This document shows positions 35,141 to 45,654 of a stretch of DNA of 64,000 nt, piece after piece. The number at the start of each line of letters is the position of its first letter. The stretch's first letter is position 1. The notes beneath the pieces are model-generated. The model made no database searches, had not been told where the DNA came from, and was given only the letters and a program-made list of their open reading frames with translations. The position numbers and the translations under genes were made by a program. The stretch is from contig NW_020312785.1 of the NCBI RefSeq assembly GCF_003265705.1, positions 21,020,450-21,084,449 on the forward strand, read 5' to 3'. Source of the stretch: Callorhinus ursinus. Lineage: Eukaryota > Chordata > Mammalia > Carnivora > Otariidae.

Positions 35141-35327
35141 TTTTTAAGATTTTATTTAGTTATTTGACAGAGAGAGAGAGTGCACGCAGGGGGAGTGGCA
35201 GGCAGAAAGAGAGGGAGAAGCAGGCTCCCCACTGAGCAGGGAGGCTGAGCTGGGTGATCCCAGGACCCTTGGATCAGGACCTGAGCTGAAGGCAGATGCT
35301 TACCTGACTGAGCCACCCAGATGCCCC
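35141..35327 (-). mobile_element. Carnivore tRNA-derived SINE, antisense
   Basis: T-tail, TTTAAGATTTTATTTAGTTA, GCAGGCTCCCCACTGAGCAG, antisense head ending CCACCCAGATGCCCC. Duplication TTTGGTTT[T/C]TCTTTT at 35126-35140 and 35328-35342 with one mismatch. Confidence 0.95.
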
Positions 35328-35814
35328 TTTGGTTTCTCTTTTATATTTACTCATATTTTATCAGCAATAATTTCAAAGACAAAAATTTTGCAAGAAGAGT
35401 ACAAATAGTCCCTATATACTCTATGCTTATATTCCATACTTGTTTATATTTTATTAAATATACTTCATTATTTTTTCTCCCTCTCTTCATCTTTAGTGTT
35501 CAGTATTACCATGTTGAGAAGAAGTAGTGTTATTGCTATTATGTGAGAAATTTAAATCAGACTTGCTTATTACCAATGCAAAGTCCCAAGGAGAGAAAGA
35601 AGAGTAACTATGTAACCTCTTTATGGCTTTTCATGGAAATGGAAATGCAGGTGTAGAAGAATATTGAATGGAGAAAAGTCGCAGAGAAAAAAGTATGACT
35701 GTGTTGCTATTATGGCAGCTGTATGTTTATCTTATTTTATTTGGGTTCCTCAGTTGTTTATATTTGTAAAACTCTTAAATACAGTGAAATTGTATGCAAA
35801 ATTCTCTACCACTT

Positions 35815-35987
35815 CTATCTACTAATGATTAGATACTATAATGGATTCTTTCCAAAAAAAGTGCGATTCATTTTAATGATAGTCAACTTTTATATCTAAG
35901 TGTACAATAAAAATACATTTAATTTCTACAATATCCACATCAGTAGTATTATTTTCCTCTTCTTATATGCATGAAGACATAATTGCT
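35815..35987 (+). repeat. Source segment of a 173-bp local duplication
   Basis: This 173-bp segment (starting CTATCTACTAATGATTAG, ending CATAATTGCT) recurs at 37461-37633 with a single mismatch. Its right end enters a MIR. It is otherwise ordinary AT-rich sequence and is not itself a mobile element. Confidence 0.95.
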
Positions 35988-36086
35988 CCAGGTTACAGAG
36001 CAAAAAAGTGTCAGCAATTAGATTCAAATCTAGTCTTTCTGATGCCCAAATCCATGCTCTCAATCATACACACTACCAATTTTATG
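35930..36086 (-). repeat. MIR SINE, antisense
   Basis: ATGAAGACATAATTGCTCCA, then GGTTACAGAGCAAAAAAGTG, then AATTAGATTCAAATCTAGTC, then GCCCAAATCCATGCTCTCAA is the antisense MIR order. Confidence 0.78.
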
Positions 36087-36641
36087 TTTAGGTAATACAT
36101 AATCTAATGAAATTTCATGGGTTTAAGATAAAAAAAAATCTATCACTTAACATTGTCCCAATAGTAATATCATTATTTTCATAAGAAGTGGGAGATACTT
36201 CATATAGTCAGAAAGGTTTGGTTAAACACTATAAAGGATTGCCCAGTGAACTACAGCTTGATAGAGTATGAAACAAATCTTAATCTGTAATATGTATTTA
36301 GAAGTAGAATTTATGGCCTTAAACTAAGCCATGATTTTTTTCTGAAGTAGAGAGGTAAGGACACGCAGCACCTTAAATCTATAATTTGTAAAGAGAGATG
36401 CTCATTTGGTCTACCTTTATAAGGGAGATGTAACTTGGCAAGGTATTGTGAAAAACTTAACTTGTTTCTTTAATATCCTAAAGTAACCGATGCTTATGTT
36501 TTATAACTGATACTACTTTTTAAAAAGCCCTGATTCTCTTTGTATTTGGTTTAATTTTTAAATGTTTTGGCTCATTTACATATGGCTTGTTTGTGAATTT
36601 CAACACAGTCCAACTTAGTTTACTGTAACCTGTGGTGTACT
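36087..36641. other. Unassigned stretch
   Basis: No gene or recognised repeat. Confidence 0.4.
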
Positions 36642-36654
36642 TGCTAAGTAATTT

Positions 36655-36846
36655 TTTTTTAAAGATTTTATTTATTTATTTGACAGAGACACAGTGAGAG
36701 AGGGAACACAAGCAGGGGGAGTGGGAGAGGGAGCAGCAGGCTTCCCATGGAGCAGGGAGCCTGATGCGGGACCCGATCCCAGGGCCCTGGGACCACGACC
36801 TGAGCTGAAGGCAGAAGCTTAACGACCGAGCCACCCAGGCGCCCCC
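36655..36846 (-). mobile_element. Carnivore tRNA-derived SINE, antisense (young subfamily)
   Basis: T-tail, AAAGATTTTATTTATTTATT, GAGGGAACACAAGCAGGGGG, antisense head ending CCACCCAGGCGCCCC. Perfect 13-bp duplication TGCTAAGTAATTT at 36642-36654 and 36847-36859. Confidence 0.97.
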
Positions 36847-36859
36847 TGCTAAGTAATTT

Positions 36860-37405
36860 AAACAGATTACTATAACATAGAAATTAAGATTGAAATCATG
36901 TATTTTCAAACCCAAACTGTAAGTACACAGTATTAGAAAATAAAAGCAAGAAAACAAAATGTAGACTCTATTTCTGATGCACTTTAATAATAATGGAAAA
37001 ATTCATTAATGATGATGTTTAAAATATATCTACAGTGTTTTTTAATGTTGTATACAGTTTTGGGAGTTTGGTTGAAAATGTATGTCTGAACTAGGTTTCA
37101 GAGATTTTTTTTTTTTCATATTGATGAAATGTGAACTGCCATGTCTTTATATGGCCACTTGATGGAACTCTTTCATTTTGCTTTCAGCAACTCCAAGCAA
37201 TGACAACCTTCAATTTCTGGCAAGGCATGAAGGAATATCTTTTTTTTAAAAAAAGCTTAAAGGAACTTGTTATCTAACATTCCATGGAATCATGGTTTTC
37301 TATGGAATGCTAAAACAATATGTAAAAAAAAAATAAAAGTCTACTTTTTTCTCAAATGAATCTTTTTCCCTTGTTCCTTCAAGAAATTTTTATAGAATGG
37401 ATTTT
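36860..37405. other. Unassigned stretch
   Basis: No gene or recognised repeat. A T12 run lies near 37107-37118. Confidence 0.4.
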
Positions 37406-37421
37406 AAATGATCCTAAATAT

Positions 37422-37844
37422 ATTTTTTAAAGATTTTATTTATTTATTTGACACAGAGCGCTATCTACTAATGATTAGATACTATAATGGATTCTTTCCA
37501 AAAAAAGTGCGATTCATTTTAATGATAGTCAACTTTTATATCTAAGTGTACAATAAAAATACATTTAATTTCTACAATATCCACATCAGTAGTATTATTT
37601 TCCTCTTCTTATATGCATGAAGGCATAATTGCTTATATAAATCCTAAATATATTTTTTTAAAGATTTTATTTATTTATTTGACACACAGAGAGCAAGAGC
37701 AGGAACACAAGCAGGGGGATTGTGAGAGGGAGAAGCAGGCTTCCTGCCAAGCAGGGAGCCCGATGCAGGGCTCGATCCTAGGACCCTGGGATCATGACCT
37801 GAGCTGAAAGCAGACGCTTAATGACTGAGCCACCCAGGTGCCCC
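37422..37844 (-). mobile_element. Carnivore tRNA-derived SINE, antisense, with its tail end duplicated around an insert
   Basis: The main body is 37652-37844, ending CCACCCAGGTGCCCC. Target duplication AAATGATC[C/T]TAAATAT at 37406-37421 and 37845-37860 flanks the whole unit. The tail-proximal part (AAAGATTTTATTTATTTATT then TGACAC) occurs twice, at about 37430-37458 and 37660-37686. A 173-bp foreign segment lies between the two copies. The SINE was therefore modified after integration. Confidence 0.93.
37461..37633 (+). repeat. 173-bp templated insertion copied from 35815-35987
   Basis: 172 of 173 bases match the segment 1,646 bp upstream, in the same orientation; the single difference is A to G at 37623. 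No A-tail or terminal repeat of its own is present. It is bracketed by a duplicated piece of the SINE tail and flank, with a 6-base filler (TATATA) at the right junction. The geometry fits template switching during replication or break repair. Confidence 0.93.
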
Positions 37845-38000
37845 AAATGATCTTAAATATTTTAGTATAATCTTAATTAAAATATTGTGCTTTATAATGA
37901 AAACTAAAACTCTGTTTCTGAGATGTCTTCAAAATTAATAGTCTATACAGATATCATGAGGAGGAGTGCCTGGGTGGCTCAGTTAAGTGATCCTTGATTT

Positions 38001-39120
38001 TTTTTTTTATTATTAACATATAATGTATTATTGGTTTCAGGGGTACAGGTCTGTGATTCATCAGTCTTACAGAATTCACAGCGCTCACCATTGCACATAC
38101 CTTCCCCAATGTCCATCACCCAGCCACCCCATCCCTCCCACTCCCCTCCACTACAGCAACCCTTAGTTTCTTTCCTGAGATTAAGAATCGCTTATGGTTT
38201 GTTTCCCTCTCTGGTTTCGTCTTGTTTCATTTTTCCCTCCCTTCCCCTATGATCCTCTGTCTTGTTTCTCAAATTCCTCATATCAGTGAGATCATATGAT
38301 ACTTGTCTTTCTCTGATTGACTTATTTCGCTTAGCATAATGTCCTCTAGTTCCAGCCACGTCATTACAAATGGCAAAATTTCATTTTTTTGATGGCTGCA
38401 TAATATTCTATTGTGTATATATACCACATCTTCCTTATCCATTCATCTGTTGATGGACATCTAGGCTCTTTCCATAGTTTGGCTATTGTGGACACTGCTG
38501 CTATAAACGTTGGGGTGCACATGCCCCTTTGGATCCCTACATTTGTATCTTTGGGGTAAATACCCAGTAGTGCAATTGCTGGATCATAGAGTAGCTCTAT
38601 TTTCAACTTTTTGAGGAACCTCCATATTGTTTTTCAGAGTGGCTGCACCAGCTTGCATTCCCACCAACAGTGTAGGAGGGTTTCCCTTTCTCCACATCCT
38701 TGCCAACATCTGTCATTTCCTGACTTGTTAATTTTAGCCATTTTGACTGGTGTGAGGTGGTATCTCATTGAGGTTTTGATTTGGATTTCCCTGATACTGA
38801 GCGATGTTGAGCACTTTTTCATGTGTCTGTTGGCCATTTGGATGTCTTCTTTGGAAAAATGTCTGTTCACGTCTTCTGCCCATTTCTTGATTGGATCATT
38901 TGTTCTTTGGGTGTTGAGTTTGATAAGACCTTTATAGATTTTGGATACTAGCCCTTTATCTGATATGTCATTTGCAAATATCTTCTCCCATTCTGTCAGT
39001 TGTCTTTTGGTTTTGTTGACTGTTTCCTTTGCTTTTTATCTTGGTAAAGTCCTAATAGTTCATTTTTGCCCTTGCTTTCCTTGCCTTTGGTGATGTTTCT
39101 AGGAAGAAGTTGCTGCGGGC
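38001..39120 (-). mobile_element. Carnivore L1 3' end (ORF2 C-terminus and 3' UTR), antisense, inside a SINE
   Basis: T11 tail at 38000-38010, then the antisense 3' UTR (ATTGGTTTCAGGGGTACAGG; GTCCATCACCCAGCCACC), then ORF2 up to a 5' truncation at 39120. Its 13-bp target duplication TGATCCT[T/G]GATTT at 37988-38000 and 39121-39133 lies inside the older SINE. It is 1,120 bp long. Confidence 0.96.
38364..39120 (-). pseudogene. L1 ORF2 C-terminal fragment
   Basis: On the minus strand two open pieces keep recognisable L1 C-terminal blocks. One is at 38634-38870 ([31 protein letters not shown]). The other is at 38364-38606 ([36 protein letters not shown]). They are separated by a stop or frameshift. 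No reverse transcriptase or endonuclease domain is present because the copy is 5'-truncated. Confidence 0.93.
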
Positions 39121-39479
39121 TGATCCTGGATTTTGGCTCAGATCTTAATCTCAGGGTGGTGAGTTCGAGCCCCCCATTGGGCTTCATACTGGGCGTGGAG
39201 CCTACTTAAAAAATATACATATATCATGAGGAAATTTTGCTAGAAGCAGTCCTAAGGTCTCTGGGGTTAGAGGGGATTAAGTAGATATTGGTAATTTCTA
39301 GCAGTTATCTCAGGTGGAAACGATAGTTTGGGAAGGGGAAAGATTTATTATGAAGCAAAGTTTCCAATAAAGTCATATGGAATAGTTAAGAATAACTAGA
39401 AATGAAATGCAGGAAGAAAATTACATTATTTCCATTGAAAGTGTTGACACTATATATCATCAAAAAGGTGGTGGATTAT

Positions 39480-39592
39480 GCATCAATGACTTATCTGTGA
39501 CCTTGTCACTTAAACTTTCTAAAGTTTTACATAAAAGAGAAATAAGTCTCCTGAGAGGCCCAAATAAAATAAAAATCACCATAATAATGTAC
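39480..39592 (+). repeat. Possible MIR fragment
   Basis: TATCTGTGACCTTGTCACTT followed by AAACTTTCTAAAGTTTTAC resembles the MIR core 'gctgtgtgaccttgggcaagtcacttaacctctctg'. The rest is too diverged to be sure. The neighbouring gaps 39233-39479 and 39593-39879 hold nothing I recognise. Confidence 0.4.
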
Positions 39593-39879
39593 ATGTAAAC
39601 TCTAAAATCTTCATATAAGTGGTAGTTGTTAGAATTATTACATTGGTATAAAGAAAGTCCACAGTAAACATGTCAAGCAAATCTCAGAGGGAAGGCCATC
39701 TTCAGTGATTCTCCATTGAAAAATCTTTTCCATCTAGAATGCTCTGTAAAGCCTGGTTCCTGGTTGCAAGAATCTTAATATGTGAGGACTCTTTTGAGTT
39801 TATCATTTCTTTTAAGTTATCTGCCACATCATTGGTGCCTACTCTTACATTAATGATTACCAAATTCATTTCTCTAATC

Positions 39880-40015
39880 CTGAATTTCCACCCAATTTTG
39901 CCATCCTATTGGAGATTTTCTCCTTGTTATTCCAGTACTTCAATTTCTTGGTGTTCCAAATTGGATTCATTGTGTTTACCCTGAAAAACTGTTGTATCCA
40001 CTTGGCTAATAGACA
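39880..40015 (+). mobile_element. L2 LINE fragment, sense
   Basis: CTATTGGAGATTTTCTCCTT, then CAGTACTTCAATTTCTTGG, then GTTCCAAATTGGATTCATTG aligns with the L2 ORF2 C-terminal nucleotide order 'ttggacatctccacttgg...cacctcaaactcaac...gtccaaaactgaactcat'. Confidence 0.5.
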
Positions 40016-40201
40016 TTTTGTTTTCCAAATTGGTGAGCACAATTAATTTTCTCCTAGCACATGGTAGTAGGCAGCCAATTAACCATTTAATAACTAAACT
40101 ATTTTGAAGCTCAAGACATAAGGTAGACTCAACATTGATAATGTTGAGAATTAAATCGTTTTATTGTTATTCAGATATTGGCTTATATGAAATTACTTTG
40201 C

Positions 40202-40611
40202 TTTTTTAAAAAAGATTTATTTATTGGGGCACCTGGGTGGCTCAGTTGGTTAAGCATCTGTCTTCAGCCCGGGTCATGATCCCAGCGTCCTAGGATCGTA
40301 CCCCATGTCTGGCTCCCTGCTCATCAGGGAGTCTGCTTCTCCTTCTCCCTCTGTTCCTTTCCCTGCTTGAGATCTCTTTCTCTCTCTCTCAATTAATAAG
40401 TAAAATCTTAAAAAAAATTATTTATTTATTTTTGGGGGAGAGAGAGAGAGCAAATGGGGAGGGCAGAGGGAGAGAGAAAGAGAGTTCTAAGCAGACTCCT
40501 CGCTGAGCATGAAGCCCAAGGCGGGGTTCAATCTCATGACCCTGAGATCACAACATAAGCCAAAACCAAGAGTTGGCTGCTTAACCTAAGGCTGTGCCAC
40601 TCAGGTGCCTG
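40202..40611 (-). mobile_element. Carnivore tRNA-derived SINE, antisense, with another SINE in its tail
   Basis: T-rich tail and AAAGATTTATTTATT at 40202-40225, body at 40418-40611 ending GCCACTCAGGTGCC. Flanks ATTACTTTGCTTTT / ATTATGTTGCTTTT form a degraded duplication. Older subfamily (GTTCTAAGCAGACTCC). Confidence 0.93.
40226..40417 (+). mobile_element. Carnivore tRNA-derived SINE, sense, inserted in the T-tail of another SINE
   Basis: GGGGCACCTGGGTGGCTCAG head, AGTCTGCTTCTCCTTCTCCC, tail AAGTAAAATCTTAAAAAAA. The short duplication is ATTTATTTATT-like, made of the host SINE's tail. Together the two form a head-to-head inverted arrangement. Confidence 0.94.
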
Positions 40612-40791
40612 ACATTATGTTGCTTTTGATGATTATATTTATTTTTGATCTACCAAGGCATTGAAAATATAAGGCACTGAATATACCTTTATTTTCAGGT
40701 AGTATAGAAGAGATTCCATTGCTATATTAATAACAAAAATACAAGGAACTCTCTTTTAGGGATAAGCTATCAAATACTATTAATGCTTTTC

Positions 40792-40986
40792 TTTCTTTTT
40801 TTAAAAAGATTTTATTTATTTATTTGAGAGAGAGAGAATGAGAGAGAGCACGAGAGGGAAGAGGGTCAGAGGGAGAAGCAGACTCCCTGCTGAGCTGGGA
40901 GCCCGATGTGGGACTCGATCCTGGGACTCCAGGATCGTGACCTGAGCCGAAGGTAGTCGCTCAACCAACTGAGCCACCCAGGCGCC
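40792..40986 (-). mobile_element. Carnivore tRNA-derived SINE, antisense
   Basis: T-tail, AAAAAGATTTTATTTATTTA, GCAGACTCCCTGCTGAGCTG, antisense head ending CCACCCAGGCGCC. Perfect 15-bp duplication CTATTAATGCTTTTC at 40777-40791 and 40987-41001. Confidence 0.97.
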
Positions 40987-41154
40987 CTATTAATGCTTTT
41001 CATAAACAATTTCTCTTGAATTATTGGAGTGAAGGAATTCACTTAAGGGAAATGTCCTTCAACAGGAAAAGCTGTAAAAATAAAGCCTGTGGTATTCTCA
41101 CCTCAAAGTAAAACTATAAGATCAAATGCTTTCACTGCACCAAAAATTATAGAC

Positions 41155-41960
41155 AATTTCTGTAGGTCTGCAATGTGCCTTGTACTTTTAAAGGTACTGG
41201 GGATAAAGTAATGAACAAAGATGGGCATGTCCTTTCCCTTGTGTAGCTTCTAAGGGAGGCCCAATATAAACACATAAATTATTTGTATTTTATTTTATGG
41301 CATGTTATGGTAGGACTATAAAAAATGTGAAGCAGCACAAGGTGGTAGAATAATAGAGGCTGCTTTTCCCAAAAGACTGTCTGAGAAGATCTTTCTAAAG
41401 GGAAACTTCAGATAGACGCTTGAGTGAAGTAAGAGGCACATCATTTGGAAAGAATACCAGGCGATAGAATTTGCAAGACCTAGAGATGGGATCAGTCTTG
41501 ACATATTTGGAGAAGAGCGGAGATGGCAAGTGAGACTTAAAAGCAGAGGGAGCAGGAACGGATAGATAATGAAGTTAGAGCTTCAGGCAGGGGCCAGATC
41601 TCTTACGACCTGGTAGGTCACAAAGAGGAGTTTGGGTTTTGTTCTGTATGTGTAGGACAGTCATTGGATTGTTTTAATACAGAGAATGGCCCATGGGGCG
41701 CCTGGGTGGCTCAGTCGTTAAGCGTTTGCCTTCGGCTCAGGTCATGGTCCCAGGGTCCTGGGATCGAGCCCCACATCGGGCTCCCTGCTCCGCGGGAAGC
41801 CTGCTTCTCCCTCTCCCGCTCCCCCTGCTTGTGTTCCCTCTCTCTCCGTGTCTCTCTCTGTCAAATAAATAAAATCTTTAAAAAAAGAAAAGAATGGCTG
41901 CACTTGAATGTGTAAATTTTGATGTTACAAGTATCAAGAGGGTTGGTAGTTAAACCCATG
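41155..41960 (-). mobile_element. L2 LINE 3' half, antisense, split by a SINE
   Basis: Antisense L2 order is clear: TGGGGATAAAGTAATGAACA, then CCCTTGTGTAGCTTCTAAGG, then AGAAGATCTTTCTAAAGGGA, then AGGGAGCAGGAACGGATAG, then GGGGCCAGATCTCTTACGAC, then GGTCACAAAGAGGAGTTTGG and CAGTCATTGGATTGTTTTAA. The SINE at 41695 interrupts it. Confidence 0.85.
41695..41890 (+). mobile_element. Carnivore tRNA-derived SINE, sense (young subfamily)
   Basis: GGGGCGCCTGGGTGGCTCAG head, TAAGCGTTTGCCTTCGGCTC, GAAGCCTGCTTCTCCCTCTC, tail TCAAATAAATAAAATCTTTA. Many CpGs intact. The short duplication AGAATGGC at 41683-41690 recurs at 41891-41898. Confidence 0.97.
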
Positions 41961-41971
41961 TGATTGGCTAT

Positions 41972-42479
41972 CACTGGTTTTGAAACTCTTTGGTCTCAGG
42001 ACTTCTTCACATTCTAAAAAATTATGTAGGACTCTGAAGATCTTCCGGTTATTGTGGGTTTTATCTATTAATATATACTGATTTGAAGTTAAAACAAAGT
42101 CTCAAAATATGTATTAATTTATTTAAAAATAAGAATAATGAGCTCTTTACATGAATACGATTTTTTATAGTCGATAATTATATTTTCCAACATAAAAAAA
42201 TAGGGAAAAAAAGGGATTGCTTAATTTTATGCATATCTTTTCAAATGGCTTCCTAAATAACAGACAGCTGGATTCTTACATCTGCTTCTACTTTCAATCT
42301 GTTGAGATATCATTTGCCATGTTGCCTTTGGAAAACCCAAGTGTGTAACTGTGAGGGAATGAAATAGTTAAAGGAAAGTGACATCTTATTATAAAAAATG
42401 TTTTGACGTTTAGGATCTTTTCAAAAGGTCTCAGGGACCCCTAGGGGTTTCCAGACCACACTTTAAGGATCTCTGACTG
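41972..42479 (+). mobile_element. hAT-Charlie-type DNA transposon (non-autonomous)
   Basis: Left end CACTGGTTTTGAAACTCTTT then GGTCTCAGGAC; right end GGTTTCCAGACCACACTTTA then AGGATCTCTGACTG. The ends are imperfect inverted repeats of the 'cagtggttctcaaac' type. Internal marks are TTGTGGGTTTTATCTATTA, CAGACAGCTGGATTCTTACA and CAATCTGTTGAGATATC. The 508-bp size and lack of open frames fit an internally deleted derivative. No exact 8-bp duplication survives. The family name is from memory. Confidence 0.75.
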
Positions 42480-45400
42480 AGAGATCAATTATAGAGAAGA
42501 GACATCTGATCTAGGACAGTCTAACATCTGGAGTACTAAAGCAAAGAAAGTTCCGTAAAATGTTATCTTTAAAGTATGTCTATTGTTCTGCGCAAATATC
42601 TTTTGTGAATTCCAGTTTTCCATTTGGACAGCATATTTTTCTTCCTAGGGTCACACTTCACTTTTTGTTGACTGTGAAGAAATCCATACACATATGCCCT
42701 AATTCTAATCCTTACACATATGCCCTAATTTATGGCATAAGCTGTTTTTAATAATGAGAGCATAATTTATAGGTAAGCAGAGCTCAATCAAAGGACACAG
42801 GTACCAGTACTAAAATAGATAAAAAGGGCATATTCATGTATCTTAATTTCCCCCATTTACTAGATGTTTAAAATTTCTGGTGCACAGGATATCACTGGTT
42901 CTTTTTTGGGATCTGTGCTATTACAATACTTGTCAAAGAGTATGTGTGCAATGCTTATAGTTTGAATGAATTAGTTAGTTTGAAGGGGGCCTACTGAGCA
43001 AGTTGTTCCCAAGAAACAATTAAAGATGAGCCACTGTGGGTAGCTGCATACGGCTGTTCCTGAGATCCCAGCTCTAATATCATAAAAAATTAAGTATGTG
43101 AAAATAAAATAAAATCTAATAACAGTTTTTTTTTTTTTTTCTTTACATCTGGAGATGAAACTAAGCATCTCAGAAGATTCCCAACCAAAGTTTGGGACAA
43201 AAGCTAAAGAGAAAAGCTTACCCCATTAGCATAACCTGATAAGTTACAGGTCATTCATTTAAATTTGAACTTAAGATAAACCATAAGTAATTTGGGGTAT
43301 AGTTACTCTAAAAAGTTACTTGTGGTTTATGTGGAGTTTAAGTGGGCATCCTGTACTTTGATTTGCTAAATCTGATAATCCTGCGTTAGGATTACTTTGG
43401 ACATATGAGAGTAAGATGCGCTTTCTGGAAATGTTCAGTGACCTACTTTTGTTAGTCCATCAAACAAAGCCAAGGAACTAAGAAGATAGATTAGTAGGGC
43501 TAAATGTTTCAGCAGTTGGATAAAGAGTTTGGGGTGGAGTATTTTTTCAACAAAAAGAAAAGAAAGGAAGCTAGCTTTTAGAGAGATGAAATTTTCTGTT
43601 CTTAGTTGTGATTTAAAAGAAAAAATACTTAGAAGAGTTAATCCTATGTCAAATGAGAAGAAAACCAAGCGTCAGTAGAATAGGCCATGTGTAAGAGAGA
43701 GCATATGCTATAGAATTCAACTGTATTCAAATATACCTGATAAGGCAAATAGGAGAAAGGACAATACTGCAGGAAGCTAAACTAGGTCCTCTTCTCTGAA
43801 AAAACGGTAGGCTCATGTGATTTGTGGAGGGCCTACTCAAAATGAGATGGTGTAGATGCGAATAGGAGTTATGTAACCTTTTTAGCAGTCGTATATGCAA
43901 GAAAAATCATTAAGTTTATAAGTGAGGTAAAAAGTAACAGAATTATTCCCAAATATGTGATAAAGACATTAAAAAGTACCATGACTGACAGAACTCCAGA
44001 GTCATGAGAGACTCGTTAGTAGATTCTAAAGGAAGTTGCTAATGACTAAGAAAAGCTGTTAAACAGACTTTACAAATCTCCAAAGAGCTAGGACAGGCAT
44101 TAAGGAAATCTTTAGGTAGGTGCAATATAATAAAATTCAGACAAAAAAGTTTAACTGTGGTAGGGTCTAAAATATCAAATGCCTTCATGATTTTGAATAT
44201 TTTTTTAAAGAAACAAGAAAGAAAAGACCTTTCTACCAAAGGTCACTACTACATCAAAACCTTAGAATCTCTTAATAACATAAGCAGCTGATGGATTCAG
44301 GCTTACACGACAAAAATGCAATGACTATAAAATATTTTTTTACGTGAAAAAAAGGCCTGGGTTATTTGAATTTGGCCTAAAACTCTGGTTGTGTGCTTGA
44401 AATTAAAGTCCTATCTGTGGCATCCCATCTCTGCTGTGGTCATATATTTGGGGCTACTTCCTCACAATGATGCTGGGGTGTTTACTTGCCAAATTATCTG
44501 ATGACCATCTTTCTGGATATTCAGATATCCAGGGGATGAAATTAATCATCCAATAGGTATAGGTATTCAAAGCAACAGTATATGAAAAGAACTTATTCTG
44601 ATGGTAGCTCAACTGAAAACGAGAGAAGGGGATTTTCTTTAGAGGAAAAGAATATTACCAAGGAACTAATATGTTTATTTTTTTGTTTGTTAAAAATAAA
44701 GTTCCATTACCTTGAAGCCAGAAAATAGCTAATATAAAAATAGAAGTGATCATGGAAAAATTAATAAAACTTTATCATTGCTATTTGTTTTGGTCAGCTG
44801 GACTTGGTAAGCATTCAGAAGAACCATGAGGCATTTGATTAGTGCCTCATAAATATTTGAAAACCTATAGCACTTTAAAACATTTCTAATGTACACATTT
44901 TTTACATGCTGTAGCATGCTAGCTTAAATAATTACATATCAGGGAGCTGCAAACAGACCATAATGTTTTTCAAAAAGCAACATTCTTATCACACACTTTG
45001 AAGTGAGTTTCAGTGTGACACTATATGACACTGCTTATTTAGAGGAGAAAATGTTTTCTTTTATAATGTATGACACATTTTAAAACTTTTTTAAAATAAA
45101 GAAATAAGAGAAATCCAGATACTTTTTGACTGGTTTTCAAAGTAAGAATAAACAAAACTTCTAAAATATTATAAAACTGATGTAACGATAAGTAAATAAA
45201 TAGGGGAAATTTTGGTGTTTGTTTTTTATTTCTTCCTCAAGGGAAAGAAAAATAAATAGCATATTTTCTTTCAAAATCCTAGTTGAGGCACATGTCTAAA
45301 GAAAAACAAGTTCAGTGTTTTCATTGGATTTTCTAATATCTTTCTCTAGCCTGGATTCTTGCTTGGCTAGCCTGATTCATATGTGACATACATACATCAC

Positions 45401-45654
45401 TGTCCAGAGTATGCTGTGCTACTGTTTCTACTTCTTGGTGCAAATGTTGAAAAGGCCCTTGGGTCAACCTGCGGCTCTTTGTACATTGAGTTCCTGTGCA
45501 TCCTGCTGGGTACAGGGCCTGCTACTGTGGTTCTGTCTCTGTGTCCCACGTGCTATGATATTTTTGTACTAATTGAGCCCTCGGATATCTCCTAGATGGC
45601 AGTGTGGTCTGCTGCTGGGATTTTTCTCTGAAAAGGTAGCAATAAGCACGTTAC
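42480..45654. other. Long unassigned stretch
   Basis: About 3.2 kb with no SINE, no recognised L1/L2 and no recognised gene. A T16 run is near 43125-43140. Open frames are 62-77 codons without domains. The run 45383-45595 is GC-richer and open for 70 codons but has no convincing splice sites. Confidence 0.4.

Larger units (their letters stand above)
33730..35560 (-). mobile_element. Old L1M-type ORF2/3' region, antisense, split by two SINEs
   Basis: T- and CT-rich plus strand with antisense L1 phrases such as AATTGCATTTTGATTGG, then TTAATCCATTTATATTTATT, then GCAATAGTTATCATAAAACT, then TCTCCAACTTTCCTTCTGTG. It is strongly decayed, with SINEs inserted at 34053 and 35141. The extent after 35,330 is uncertain. 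Confidence 0.6.
37963..39220 (+). mobile_element. Carnivore tRNA-derived SINE, sense, interrupted by an L1
   Basis: The head GAGTGCCTGGGTGGCTCAGT is at 37963-37987. The remainder (GGCTCAGATCTTAATCTCAG, then GAGTTCGAGCCCCCCATTGG, then TACTGGGCGTGGAGCCTACT) is at 39134-39220. A 12-bp duplication ATATCATGAGGA at 37951-37962 and 39221-39232 flanks the whole. It is a short-tailed variant without the CT-rich tract. Confidence 0.93.

Noticed and set aside
38611..38937. 108-codon plus-strand frame
   Set aside because: Antisense of the carnivore L1 ORF2 C-terminus.
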